64,000 nt of DNA from Oscillospiraceae bacterium NTUH-002-81 (GTDB lineage Bacteria; Bacillota; Clostridia; Lachnospirales; Lachnospiraceae): positions 3,418,001-3,482,000 of the forward strand of contig CP136052.1 of NCBI GenBank assembly GCA_032620915.1. Direction: 5' to 3'. The translations under genes were made by a program, and so were the position numbers. Shown one piece after another: positions 33,667-42,835 of this stretch. Each line of letters begins with the position of its first letter. Within the stretch, counting starts at the first letter, position 1. Below the pieces are notes generated by a model. It was not told where the DNA came from and did not search any database. It was given only the letters and a program-made list of their open reading frames with translations.

Positions 33667-35338
33667 TCAGGCAGTGACCTGTTCCACCTCCGGGATGGGT
33701 TTGAGATTAAAATGAATTTCGATAGAAATGTGTCTTGTTTTATCTTCGTCAATGCGCTCATGCACAACGATTTCTTTGATTAAGCGGTTGAGGGTGGCTG
33801 CGTCCAGCTCTGTGATGTTGGCGTATTCCTGAATGGCTTCCACCCATTGTTTTGCATCATTGGCAAGCTGGACTTCATCGGACAGCCGCTTTCTGCCCTC
33901 GGACACTTTTGTTTTAAGCTCCGTCTGCTCGGTCTGTGTCTTTTCCAGCATGGTGTTGAAATTCTGCTCACTGATACGCCCTGCAATCATATCCTCATAA
34001 AGCCGCATGACCATTTTGTCCAGAACCTCAATCCGTTCCTCGTCCCTTGTAAGGGAGCGTTCCATTGCTTCCCGCTGTTCCCGCTGCTCGGCTTCACAGG
34101 TATTGGTCAGGCGGTCGGCAACCGCTTCCCCGTCCATCAGGGCAGCTCTGGCACATTCCCGGATTTTCCGCAGCACATGGCTGTAAAGGGTGTCATAATC
34201 AATCCGGTGCTGGGTGCAGTGGTTCTTTCCAAAGGCATTGTAGGTCTTGCAGGAGTAAATCCGCTGGGGATGTTTAGCGTTTGTGTAGCGTACCGTCAGC
34301 GACTTCCCACACTCGCCGCATTTTAACAGTCCGGCAAACAGGCTGATTTCATTGGTCTGCCCCGGACGCTGGCGGGATTTCAGCTTGTTCTGCACAATGT
34401 CAAAGCTCATGCTGTCAATCAGCGGTTCATGCTGTCCCTCCACCACAATCCAGTCCTCCGGCTTCTTTTCCCCAATCGTGCCGATTTTGAAGCGGTAGTC
34501 CTTTTTCTGGGAAGCAATCGCCCCGGTGTAGACGGGATTCATCAAAAGGTCTTTGATAACGGAGAAGTCCCACATATACCGCCCGTTTTCTGGGTCTTTC
34601 TTTTCCCATTTGGTGCGGGTATTGCGAAGCCCCCGTTCCCGGTTCCACCATGTAGGGCAGGGGATTTTTTTCTTTCTCCAGCCGTCTGCGGATATAGTTC
34701 GGACCATGACCGTTCAGGGCATATCCGAAAATCAGCCGCACAATCGGGGCGGTTTCCTCGTCAATGAGCAGATGGTTTTTGTCCTCCGGGTCTTTCCGAT
34801 ACCCAAACGGGGCAAGACACCCGGTAAACTGTCCTTTCTGCGCTTTCAGAAGATAAGAGGAATGGACTTTCTTGGAAATATCCTTGCTGTACATCTCGTT
34901 CAGGATATTCTTGAACGGGGCAATGTCGTTGTTATCCCGCAGGGTGTCGATGCCGTCATTCATGGCGATATAGCGGACACCGTTTCTTGGGAAAAAGTCC
35001 TCAATCAAATGCCCGGTTTGCAGATAATTACGCCCCAGTCGGCTGAGGTCTTTCGTGATGACAAGGTTGATCTGCCTGCGCTCAATGGCTCTCAACATTC
35101 TCTGTAGGTCAGGACGCTCCATGTTAAGACCTGTGAAGCCATCGTCCTGATAGACTGCCACAACCTCCCATCCCTGCTTTTCGCAGTATTTTTCCAGCAT
35201 ATCACGCTGGTTTGCGATACTGGCACTTTCGCCTTGCAGGTCATCGTCCTTTGACAGCCTGCAATAGACCGCCGCACGATAACCCCCGGCAAGTGCCGAA
35301 CCGATTGTTCTGTATTCCATTTCGTTCATCATAGCCAT
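33667..35338 (-). pseudogene. tnpX: TnpX-type large serine recombinase, one-base frameshift
   Basis: The N-terminal part has the catalytic serine in AAVYCRLSKDDDLQGESASI and the motif ITKDLSRLGRNYLQTGHLIE. The recombinase domain and GYALNGHGPNYIRRRLEKEK follow. The frame then breaks at AAAAAAA near 34664; six A would continue IPCPTWWNRERG. After that come the zinc ribbon (GLLKCGECGKSLTVRY ... YSCKTYN) and a C-terminal coiled coil. The corrected length is about 556 residues. It would excise and insert the IME. Either the gene is dead or the A-run is miscounted. Confidence 0.85.
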
Positions 35339-35536
35339 TTACCCACACAATCCAGACGGTATCTGGCTCTTTTGAACCTCATCTTCATTATAGCCTATAT
35401 CTTTCTTTTTAGCAAGATATTCTTTTGCATTTGTCTTTCCGTATTTCTGGGAAATCAGGCTGACGAACACATCAGTGGCGTCAAGCTCCCCGTCAAATAC
35501 AGTGGTCACATGAATCTCTGTTTTGTTTTTTGCCAT
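35339..35536 (-). CDS. tnpW: TnpW-like transposon-encoded protein
   Basis: The 65-residue protein starts MAKNKTEIHVTTVFDGELDA and continues TDVFVSLISQKYGKTNAKEY. This is the pattern of TnpW proteins, which are always encoded immediately upstream of TnpX, as here (adjacent, no gap). The role is unclear; a directionality or regulatory function is possible. Confidence 0.8.
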   Translation of the reverse strand: MAKNKTEIHVTTVFDGELDATDVFVSLISQKYGKTNAKEYLAKKKDIGYNEDEVQKSQIPSGLCG

Positions 35537-35580
35537 AGGCAGTTATCCTCCATACATGAAAATAGCCAGACAGAGGGTGT

Positions 35581-35860
35581 CGGCAACGAAGTCCGGCAAC
35601 GGACTTCAAAAGACCTTGCAAACAATCTCAATCTGGCGATGGTTACTATTTATACTTTTCTTTTATTTTTTTGTTGTTTTGGTTGTTATAAGGGAGAAAA
35701 GCCCGGAAATAAGGGGTTTTTCCCGGCAACCGGCTCGGCAACGGGATAACAACAGGGGGTGCAACGGGCTGTCCTTTTCAGAATGGAAGCTCCATCTGTT
35801 CTGTGACCTCCACAAAACCGTCCATCGTTTTTTCAGACGGGTTGCCGGAGTCCGTTGCCG
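35581..35860. other. Candidate replication origin with CGGCAAC repeats around an AT-rich core
   Basis: CGGCAAC occurs at 35581, 35594, 35724 and 35736, with the inverted form GTTGCCG at 35841 and 35854. An AT-rich stretch lies between the pairs (about 35640-35700). The block overlaps the 3' end of vapE. SaPI-type islands have origins of this form next to their replication initiator; here it is inference. Confidence 0.45.
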
Positions 35861-37115
35861 GGTTTTCACGCTCCCAGCCCTTTTGTCTGCCATATTCGGA
35901 AAACATTCTTGGGTTTGGGAAGTACCGCCAGCTGGAAATGCACTGGTTCATAATCTCGTTGATTTCCCGGATTTCCCATTGCTTCGGCTCGTCAAAAGCA
36001 TGGTTCAAGGCTTCCTTATAGAGCTGCTTGGAGCAGACCATGCTCCCGGTGTATTTATCAAGATACGCCTGTATCATCCCGGCTTTGGTGTCCTCCGGCA
36101 TAAAATCCCGCTGGTGTTCTTTGAGATACCGCTGCATGGCGGGGCTGAAAGCCAGCTTGAACCTGCCGCTTTTATAAATCTCCATCGCTTCCGCCCACAT
36201 CTGCCCGATATAGGCTCTGGAAGCGGCTTCATCCTCCAAAATGTGAACTTCCGCCTGCTCCGGGTACACCATGACCGGGATAAAGCGGCGGTTGCCGGAA
36301 CGGTCAAGGGGCAGGAAGTCAAGGGCATTGGAAGTGCCGCCAAACACGCACTGACGGGGGCGGTCTGCCGGGTGGGTTTCATAAGGTATCTTGTAGACCT
36401 CTTTCTGCCGGCTTAAAAATGACTTGATTTCCTCAATGCTCTTGGCGTTGGCGGTTGCCATCATTTCCGACATTTCAATAATCCAGTGACCTTGCAGCTT
36501 GCGGTACACATTGTCATCGTCCAGCTTCCGCAAATCATCGGAGAACCACTCGTCCCGGACTGCCAGCAGCCGGAAGAAGGTGGACTTTCCAGCCCCCTGA
36601 CCGCCTACCAGACAGAGCATGATTTCAAACTTGCACCCCGGCTGAAAGGCTCGTGAGATTGCACCCAGCAGGAACAGCTTCAACGCTTCATAGGTGTAAT
36701 CGTCTGCGTCAGCCCCCAGAAAGTGCCGCAGGCAGAAGCGGATTCGCTCTGTCCCGTCCCACACAAGGGTATTGAGATAGTCCCGGATGGGATGGTACTT
36801 GTTTTCATTCGCCACAATCCCGATGGCGTTATCAATCTTTTTCTCATTGGTAAGCCCGTAGGTTTCTTCCAGATAAAGAAGCAGATACTTCATGTCCGTA
36901 TCGTTCAGGGCGGTGCTTTCTCTGTGAAAACCGATGGGCTTTATGATGTCCTTGCGGTCAGTCAGGATGTTGTATGCGATAGCCCCTGAAAGCAGAGGGT
37001 CACGTTGGAATACGGTCAGGCAGTTCCGTATGCTCTGACGGACACCGCCTTTCTCGGTGGTTTCCAGCCCCGCCTTGATTTCCTCAACGCTCTGGGGCGG
37101 CTGCATGGCGTTCAT
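35778..37115 (-). CDS. VapE family replication protein
   Basis: A protein of about 445 residues; the start is uncertain (ATG 37115 chosen, TTG 37172 possible). The central P-loop ATPase reads MLCLVGGQGAGKSTFFRLLA. An arginine- and acidic-rich motif region follows (LRKLDDDNVYRKLQGHWIIE, then MSEMMATANAKSIEEIKSFL). This is the virulence-associated E (VapE) family, which resembles superfamily-3 initiator helicases and accompanies CHC2 primases in mobile islands. It probably starts or drives replication of the excised IME. It overlaps the primase gene by about 30 bp or more. Confidence 0.85.
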   Translation of the reverse strand: MNAMQPPQSVEEIKAGLETTEKGGVRQSIRNCLTVFQRDPLLSGAIAYNILTDRKDIIKPIGFHRESTALNDTDMKYLLLYLEETYGLTNEKKIDNAIGIVANENKYHPIRDYLNTLVWDGTERIRFCLRHFLGADADDYTYEALKLFLLGAISRAFQPGCKFEIMLCLVGGQGAGKSTFFRLLAVRDEWFSDDLRKLDDDNVYRKLQGHWIIEMSEMMATANAKSIEEIKSFLSRQKEVYKIPYETHPADRPRQCVFGGTSNALDFLPLDRSGNRRFIPVMVYPEQAEVHILEDEAASRAYIGQMWAEAMEIYKSGRFKLAFSPAMQRYLKEHQRDFMPEDTKAGMIQAYLDKYTGSMVCSKQLYKEALNHAFDEPKQWEIREINEIMNQCISSWRYFPNPRMFSEYGRQKGWERENPATDSGNPSEKTMDGFVEVTEQMELPF

Positions 37116-37728
37116 AGTGTTTTTTAGTTCTTGCTGCGTCTGCGGCTGCAAGTTCTGCCATTCGCTGTTCAAGCTGTATCACATCCTTTCCGTAGTCCGT
37201 AATCAAATCCGCTTTTTCCTCTGTTTCCCCGAACAGCAGCACATCCAGCAGATATTCCACTTGGGCTTGCTTCTGTAAGGCTTCCACAAACCGGGGATGA
37301 AAGGCTTCCTCCGGGGAGTGCGGGGCGTAGTCCGTTCTCCATGCCATCAGCAGATGGAGATAATCGGCAAGAATACGGAAGCAGCGATTCTTTGCTTCCT
37401 GAAACTGTTCCTCCGGGGATTTCTGCCGGGTCTTGGGCTTTTTTACCTTTCCCGGCGGTTTCCAGTCCTCATAGGAAAGCCCGAAGTCCTGTGCCAGCTG
37501 TACGGCGGCTTCTTTCTTTCCCAGCCCATACAGGGCGGCGGCAAAATCAATCACATCCCCATCCGCACCGCAGCCGAAGCAATGGTAACGCCGATCCAGC
37601 TTCATGCTTGGGGTTTTATCGTTATGGAACGGGCAGCAAGCCATCCCGTTCCGACCTACATGGATTCCATAATACTCCGCAGCCTGTCTTGTTGTGACGG
37701 ACTGCTTCACAGCTTCGAATACATTCAA
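37084..37728 (-). CDS. CHC2 zinc-finger DNA primase
   Basis: The protein has 214 residues. The N-terminal zinc finger of DnaG-type primases is clear: GRNGMACCPFHNDKTPSMKL, then DRRYHCFGCGADGDVIDF, giving Cys-His and Cys-Cys ligands. It contains only the finger and a helical C-terminal region, not the TOPRIM catalytic domain. It may therefore work as an accessory priming or DNA-binding factor with VapE, directly downstream. Confidence 0.85.
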   Translation of the reverse strand: MNVFEAVKQSVTTRQAAEYYGIHVGRNGMACCPFHNDKTPSMKLDRRYHCFGCGADGDVIDFAAALYGLGKKEAAVQLAQDFGLSYEDWKPPGKVKKPKTRQKSPEEQFQEAKNRCFRILADYLHLLMAWRTDYAPHSPEEAFHPRFVEALQKQAQVEYLLDVLLFGETEEKADLITDYGKDVIQLEQRMAELAAADAARTKKHYERHAAAPER

Positions 37729-37793
37729 ATCTATCCCTCCTTGAAAATAAGAAAAGCACCTGACATTCTCTAATTGAAAATGGCAAGTGCCTG

Positions 37794-39374
37794 TTAAAGT
37801 TCCATATCCTGTTGTCTGTGTTTCTCCTGTGCCGGGGCGGTTCTTTGTGCTTTTTTCTCGTCAGTCTTATCCTGCAAGACTTCTTTGATGGGCTGCTTCT
37901 TGGGCGGCTCTTTGCTTTCCTCTGTGCCGGGTGTGGCTTTCCGTACCCAGTAGCGGATGTCCCGCAGCTTCTTCAAATCCTCCTGTACCTCGGTCAGTGG
38001 TACTTTCAGCTCTGCGATTTCGCTGAGAAGCGTTTCCTGCTCCTGTTGCAACTCATTTTTCGTTTTATCCTTATCGTCCGGGTGCTTGGCAAGGTAGTCA
38101 GCGGCTTTCTCATACCGGGCAACCTCCGGGTGTTCCTGTTTGAATTTCCCCTTTATTTTCTTAAAAAATATCTTCTGGTACTTCTCATAGACAGCCTTAC
38201 ATTCCTTGCAGTCTGTCCGGCTGGCAAGAATCCCGTCAATCACTTTGCTCCGGGCTTCCTTTGGCTTCATCTGATTGCGGTAATCTGCGGCTGATTTCCC
38301 GGAAGATTCCAGAAACGCTTCTAAGTCCTCCACAGTGGAAAGCCCCTTTTGCCGGAGATAGGACAGGGCTTCGCTGACTGCCTTTAAGTCCTGTGAAGTT
38401 CCCCGGTTCTGTCCAGCCCTTGTCCAGTCCTTCCGTTCTTCCTTTCGTATCTCCATATACTTCATCAGCAGATTGGGAAGAAGTGTCGCTTCCTCCGCCG
38501 CCTTTTGTGCAAGCAGCTCCTTCCGTTTTTCTCCCAGCTCGGTAATCCAGCCTTTGAGGTTTTGGATAAGCTGCCGGATGGACTTCATCAGGCGGTTGGC
38601 GGCTCTGATTTCCCGGTTCAGGTTGCCGATATTCGTCTGGATACCTCGCTTTTCCATCTGCCGGACAGCAGTCCCCTCATGGACAGTGGGGACTATATCA
38701 AGCCCCTGTCTGGCATAGGAACGCAAGTCCACACGCTCCGGGCGGTCATTGGCGTCCAGATAGCGGTTCTGGATAACCTCCCATTCATGCCGCCAGATTT
38801 CACAATACTTCTGGTCGTTCCAGTCCACCGTATCCTCCTTGTGGCTTTTCCATCTGCCGGACGGAAGTTTGATCCGTTCCCCATTCTCGTCAAGGTCATA
38901 AACCTTGCGGCTCTTGGGAAGCCATTTCCCATGTTCGTCCATTGCCCTCATAGTGAGCAGGACATGGGCGTGGGGATTGTGTCCCGGCGGATGGGGGTCA
39001 TGGATGGCAAAGTCAACAATCATTCCTTTGGAAACAAACTGCTGCTCACAAAACTCCCGTACAAGGACAGCGTACTGGTCGGGCGGTATCTCTCTGGGAA
39101 TGGTAAGCACCCACCGCCTTGCAAGCTGGGAGTTCCATTGCTTTTCCACCGCTTCGGCGGCATTCCATAAAGTATTGCGGTCTGCATATTCCTGTGGAGC
39201 ATTTGCCGGGAGCAGGATTTCATTGTGGACGATACCACGCTTTTCCGGGTAGTGCTTTACTTGCTGGTCGTATTCACAGAACAGCTTTTCGCCGCTTTGG
39301 TAAGCAGCGGCGGCAACCGCAGACTGCCGCTGGCTGCGCTGAACAATCGTGATTTCGTTGTGTGGACAAGGCAT
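37794..39374 (-). CDS. mobQ: MobA/MobL (MobQ) relaxase
   Basis: The protein has 526 residues. The relaxase domain starts at about ITIVQRSQRQSAVAAAAYQS and holds the nicking Tyr in AAYQSGEKL. The metal-binding histidines are in VDFAIHDPHPPGHNPHAHVL, with LARRWVLTIPREIPPDQYAV in between. The C-terminal half is a long coiled coil. It nicks the IME's transfer origin in trans with an ICE mating channel. A MobQ-type nick sequence is present at about 42523-42533 on the other side of the resistance cargo. Confidence 0.9.
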   Translation of the reverse strand: MPCPHNEITIVQRSQRQSAVAAAAYQSGEKLFCEYDQQVKHYPEKRGIVHNEILLPANAPQEYADRNTLWNAAEAVEKQWNSQLARRWVLTIPREIPPDQYAVLVREFCEQQFVSKGMIVDFAIHDPHPPGHNPHAHVLLTMRAMDEHGKWLPKSRKVYDLDENGERIKLPSGRWKSHKEDTVDWNDQKYCEIWRHEWEVIQNRYLDANDRPERVDLRSYARQGLDIVPTVHEGTAVRQMEKRGIQTNIGNLNREIRAANRLMKSIRQLIQNLKGWITELGEKRKELLAQKAAEEATLLPNLLMKYMEIRKEERKDWTRAGQNRGTSQDLKAVSEALSYLRQKGLSTVEDLEAFLESSGKSAADYRNQMKPKEARSKVIDGILASRTDCKECKAVYEKYQKIFFKKIKGKFKQEHPEVARYEKAADYLAKHPDDKDKTKNELQQEQETLLSEIAELKVPLTEVQEDLKKLRDIRYWVRKATPGTEESKEPPKKQPIKEVLQDKTDEKKAQRTAPAQEKHRQQDMEL

Positions 39375-39570
39375 TTCGTGTCCCTCCTTTCGCTAATTGG
39401 TGGATGGGGTGGCGTTTTACCACCTCATTTTGGGCAGAAAAAAAGCAGGAGACCTTTTTCAGATTTCCTGCTCGGTGTGCCACTGTGTGAGCGGCGGGTA
39501 TTTAGTTGTAAAAGTTCGGGACAAGTTGACCCGATGTAAAGCTAACAAACTGGAATTGCACCAAAACAAT

Positions 39571-40116
39571 CTAAGACAACAACGCTGCCCTACTTGCGAT
39601 TTTTTCTTGTACTGCGGAAACAGTTTCTTGAATGGAATAAGTGGTCGTATCTATAACATTCGATTCATATATTCCCAGATTGCAAAATTGCTCCCACATG
39701 GTTTCTACCAATTCGATATTTGTCTTTCGGTCTAACTTTGAGCGTTCAACAGCTCGCTTCAAGGTTTCTTCCTTACTTGCCCTTAAAATAATATAATGCA
39801 CCTCATAATGTTCCCGAACAAGACTTTGCCACGGCTTTAAAAACCACGGTCCGATAATACCGTCAACAATTACATCATATCCACCACGAGCATATCGCTT
39901 CGCAGCTTCTAAAAACGCTTCAATGACAATCAAATTTTGCTCATTTGATTCTGGCAAATGCGGTGGTATTGCCCCTTTACTCAAATAATGATAAAAGTCA
40001 TCTGTGTGCATATGCACAGACTTTTCCAAATCTGATTCTTTTGCAACAGCAGATGCCGTTGTAGTTTTTCCTGTCCCCGGCGCACCTGTGATTACAATAA
40101 TTCTACCTTGATTCAT
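39571..40116 (-). CDS. P-loop kinase / AAA-type ATP-binding protein
   Basis: The protein has 181 residues. Walker A is VITGAPGTGKTTTASAVAKE at the N-terminus. A DDFYHYLSKG segment follows, then VIVDGIIGPWFLKPW and a lid-like RASKEETLKRAVERSK. This is the fold of small-molecule kinases of the gluconate/adenylate/chloramphenicol-phosphotransferase group. Such genes often travel with resistance genes. Placed after an ABC-F gene in the same direction, it may be a second resistance or detoxification enzyme, but the substrate is unknown. Confidence 0.65.
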   Translation of the reverse strand: MNQGRIIVITGAPGTGKTTTASAVAKESDLEKSVHMHTDDFYHYLSKGAIPPHLPESNEQNLIVIEAFLEAAKRYARGGYDVIVDGIIGPWFLKPWQSLVREHYEVHYIILRASKEETLKRAVERSKLDRKTNIELVETMWEQFCNLGIYESNVIDTTTYSIQETVSAVQEKIASRAALLS

Positions 40117-40330
40117 CTATATTTTACCTCCACAAATTACGATTTTCTTAATTCTACAAACTGGAATTTGAGTCTCTGTAAAGCTGGAATTAACCCATAC
40201 AATTATTTTAATTTAGAGGTTCTTACGCAATTATCCGTATTTTGTAATTTTTCAATACTGGAATGCCAGTGTAAATCAGCATTCTCCATTTTTATTAAAG
40301 CGAAAAACGTAAAATTGCGGAAGAACCAAT

Positions 40331-41791
40331 TTAGATATTCACAATTTTACTTGCCACAGTATCTCGAAAAACACTGTCATGTTCTACCAGGAGCATGGTC
40401 GGGGCAAACTCCGTTATGAGTTGTTCAATCTGCATACGTGAGTACACATCAATAAAGTTGAGCGGTTCATCCCATACATACAAGTGTGCCTTTTCACAAA
40501 GGCTTTTCGCAATTAGGACTTTCTTCTTTTGCCCGCCAGAAAAGTCTTTAATATCCTTTTCAAACTGTACACGCTCAAAGTCCATTTTCCTAAGAATTGC
40601 CTTGAACAAACTTTCATCAAGGTTGTTTTCTTCTGCAAACTCGGAAAGGGTTCCACATAAATACGATGTATCCTGTGGCACATAAGAAATTACAAGCCCA
40701 GAGCCAAGTGTTACTGTACCCGTATAATCTATGGACTGCCCGACTACCAACTTTAACAGGCTACTTTTGCCACTGCCGTTCTTTCCATCAAGCACAATGC
40801 GTTCTCCCTGTCTTATTTCAAACGAAACGGGTTCACAAACTGAAATGCCATCATAATAAACTACTACATTCGATAATGATGCAAGCAAATCTGTATGGTA
40901 ATTAAGCGGTTGTATCTTGAGGGCTTCTGCGGTTTCCATATTTTTCAGCAATGCTGATTTTTGTTCGATTGTCTGTTGTTGTCTCGCTTCTATAGATTTT
41001 GAACGCTTCATCATTTTGGCGGCTTTATGACCGACATAACCTTTATCTGCTGCCCCAATTTTGGAAGCTTCTACACGTTCAGACCATACTGCAGCGCGTT
41101 TTGCCGACTGCTGTAATCGTCTGATGTCCTTTTGCAAACGTTCGTTCTGAGCCAGTTCAAATTCTTGCTGTCGCTCAAAATTTGACATCCATGATGAAAA
41201 GTTTCCTCTTTGCACTTCGATATTCGCTCGGTTAATCGATAGAATATAGTCAACACAATCGTCAAGAAAGCGACGATCGTGAGAAACTAAGATGAATCCC
41301 TTTTTCTTTTTCAGATATGCCGCCACACTTTTTCTCGCTTTGGCATCCAAATGGTTGGTAGGTTCATCAATCAGTAGGAAATGCCCTTCATTAAGAAAAA
41401 GAGCGGCAATCAAAACCTTTGTCTGCTCTCCGTTGGAAAGTGTTTCAAAAGGTCGCCAAAGCACATCGACATCAACATCAAGATAAGAAAGTTCTCGCAT
41501 AAGTTCCCATTCTTCCGCAAGTGGGCAAATCTCCTGCAATATATCCTCTGTAATACGATTCTTATCTGAAACGGGATAAGGAAAATAATCAAACTGTACG
41601 GATGATAGGATTTTTCCACTATACTCATATTTCCCAAGCAGAAGATTCAGAAAGGTTGTTTTACCTCGTCCGTTTCTGCCCACAAAACCAAGCTTCCAAT
41701 CGGTATCAACCTGGAAACTGACATTTTCAAAAACATTATCATAACTTGTCGGATATGAAAACGTAAGGTTTTCAATTTTAATCATTGACAT
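40331..41791 (-). CDS. Lsa-like ABC-F ribosomal protection protein
   Basis: The protein has 486 residues and starts at ATG 41791 after AAGGAGG. Two ATPase domains have Walker A GRNGRGKTT and GKNGSGKSS, signatures LSNGEQTKV and FSGGQKKKV, and Walker B segments LLIDEPTNHLD and YVWDEPLNFID. There are no membrane helices, so it is an ABC-F factor. The inter-domain linker (KRAAVWSERVEASKIG, then KGYVGHKAAKMMKRSKSIEA) is like Lsa/CplR proteins, which remove lincosamides, streptogramin A and pleuromutilins from the ribosome. Expression is probably controlled by the upstream leader peptide and hairpin. Confidence 0.88.
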   Translation of the reverse strand: MSMIKIENLTFSYPTSYDNVFENVSFQVDTDWKLGFVGRNGRGKTTFLNLLLGKYEYSGKILSSVQFDYFPYPVSDKNRITEDILQEICPLAEEWELMRELSYLDVDVDVLWRPFETLSNGEQTKVLIAALFLNEGHFLLIDEPTNHLDAKARKSVAAYLKKKKGFILVSHDRRFLDDCVDYILSINRANIEVQRGNFSSWMSNFERQQEFELAQNERLQKDIRRLQQSAKRAAVWSERVEASKIGAADKGYVGHKAAKMMKRSKSIEARQQQTIEQKSALLKNMETAEALKIQPLNYHTDLLASLSNVVVYYDGISVCEPVSFEIRQGERIVLDGKNGSGKSSLLKLVVGQSIDYTGTVTLGSGLVISYVPQDTSYLCGTLSEFAEENNLDESLFKAILRKMDFERVQFEKDIKDFSGGQKKKVLIAKSLCEKAHLYVWDEPLNFIDVYSRMQIEQLITEFAPTMLLVEHDSVFRDTVASKIVNI

Positions 41792-41827
41792 AAATATTAT
41801 CCTCCTTTGCATGTCATACGATACAAA

Positions 41828-41878
41828 GTCGGTTCGGTGAATGTTTACTACGTATAGATTTCACCAAAAGGAACCGAC
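41828..41878 (-). promoter_or_regulatory. Attenuator hairpin in front of the ABC-F gene
   Basis: GTCGGTTC (41828-41835) pairs with GAACCGAC (41871-41878), and GGTGAA (41836-41841) with TTCACC (41860-41865), with a five-base bulge. It overlaps the end of the leader frame and lies 37 bases before the ABC-F start. Ribosome stalling on the leader could change its folding. Confidence 0.55.
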
Positions 41879-41925
41879 ACTATACGGAGTGAATCATGTG
41901 TAACTATCTGTTCTGCACTATTCAT
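41848..41925 (-). CDS. Leader peptide of the ABC-F gene
   Basis: A 25-residue frame starts at ATG 41925 with GGAGG seven bases before it: MNSAEQIVTHDSLRIVSVPF, then GEIYT and a stop. Its end runs into the hairpin described above. Leader peptides that stall under antibiotic control several ABC-F and erm genes; the position and strong ribosome site support the same role here. Confidence 0.5.
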   Translation of the reverse strand: MNSAEQIVTHDSLRIVSVPFGEIYT

Positions 41926-41963
41926 AAAGCACCTCCAAAACAAAATAAGAGCCACAAGAAAGT

Positions 41964-42044
41964 TTATCCTTGCAGCTCGTCATAGCATAAAATAACACCA
42001 CTAAGCAAAAGTGGCAACAGCACTATATTGAGTAAGATAGACAT
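41964..42044 (-). CDS. Possible second, hydrophobic leader frame
   Basis: A 26-residue frame, MSILLNIVLLPLLLSGVILC then YDELQG. It lies upstream of the first leader, between two arms of a 10-bp inverted repeat (AACTTTCTTG at 42047-42056 and its complement at 41955-41964). The ribosome site is weak. It may be part of a longer attenuation region. Confidence 0.3.
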   Translation of the reverse strand: MSILLNIVLLPLLLSGVILCYDELQG

Positions 42045-42498
42045 ATAACTTTCTTGCAATAGACACAATAATGCCAAAGTATAGCACTACCGCATATTTT
42101 GATTTTATTTGCAAGAAAAGTTAATCATCTTCCCACCTCTTTCTAAATTTCAAAATATTATACCATAAATCGCAGGCAAATACAAGTGGTTATAAAAATT
42201 TAACAAATCGCTTATAATACAATCATATAACTTTACGCATTCCTTACTGACCGTAAAATTCCGATTTATTGCTGACTTTATTATACTTTATTGCCTATCG
42301 AAAAGATAGCATATTTTATGAAACTTGTCGGCTGGGAACAGCTTGCAACGCAAGGTGTCCCCAGATGACAAGTCCACAAAAAGGGTAGCTGGCGGTAGCC
42401 AGCGCAGGGGAAGCGTAGCGTCCCCTGTATGATTTGGAGCAGACCATGACTGCGAAAAATCACAGCCCTCCGGCAAGGAGCCTTCGGAGAACGCAATG

Positions 42499-42540
42499 CA
42501 CCAACCTTTGGGTGGTGTATAATTGCGCCCTTAGTAAACT
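42499..42540. other. Candidate MobQ-type transfer origin (oriT)
   Basis: An imperfect inverted repeat CACCAACC-TTT-GGGTGGTG (42499-42517) is followed by TATAATTGCGCCCTTA (to 42533). TGCGCCCTTA is the nick-region core of Gram-positive MobQ plasmids such as pIP501 and pGO1. The order repeat-then-nick is as expected. Several other hairpins lie in 42290-42480. Confidence 0.55.
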
Positions 42541-42835
42541 AAGGGGTTTCCGGCTTCTCACGTTCCAGCAGTTTCTTCAATAGTTCCTGCGTGTCCTGCC
42601 TGTGAAAAATGAGTGTCAACAACAGCATGACATCATCATCTGTCAGGCGTTCCGGCTCTTGCAGAAAACTTTCCAGCATACCGCCACGAGTACAGAGCCG
42701 GTGTGTCCGTTCTTTTCGGGTAAGCTGCTTTAGCTGGTGCTGCAATGCCTTTTCATCATTGATGGCTTTCCGCAGTTTCTTTTCACTCTTTTCCAACTCT
42801 CGGTTGAGCTTTTCCAGCTTTGAGGTATCAGGCAA
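42539..42835 (-). CDS. DUF3847 family protein
   Basis: The protein has 98 residues, coiled coil at the start (LEKLNRELEKSEKKLRKAIN, then KALQHQLKQLTRKERTHRLC), followed by TRGGMLESFL. The RKERTHRLCTRGGMLES segment is the DUF3847 signature. These proteins are always encoded near MobQ relaxases and oriT, and are probably relaxosome accessory factors. The gene ends at the oriT candidate. Confidence 0.8.
   Translation of the reverse strand: MPDTSKLEKLNRELEKSEKKLRKAINDEKALQHQLKQLTRKERTHRLCTRGGMLESFLQEPERLTDDDVMLLLTLIFHRQDTQELLKKLLEREKPETP

Noticed and set aside
39514..39536. A sequence similar to the ICE-1 palindrome (TTCGGGACAAGTTGACCCGA) in the IME
   Set aside because: The right arm has TGACCC rather than TGTCCC and the outer bases do not pair. 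I treat it as chance similarity and do not count it as a copy.
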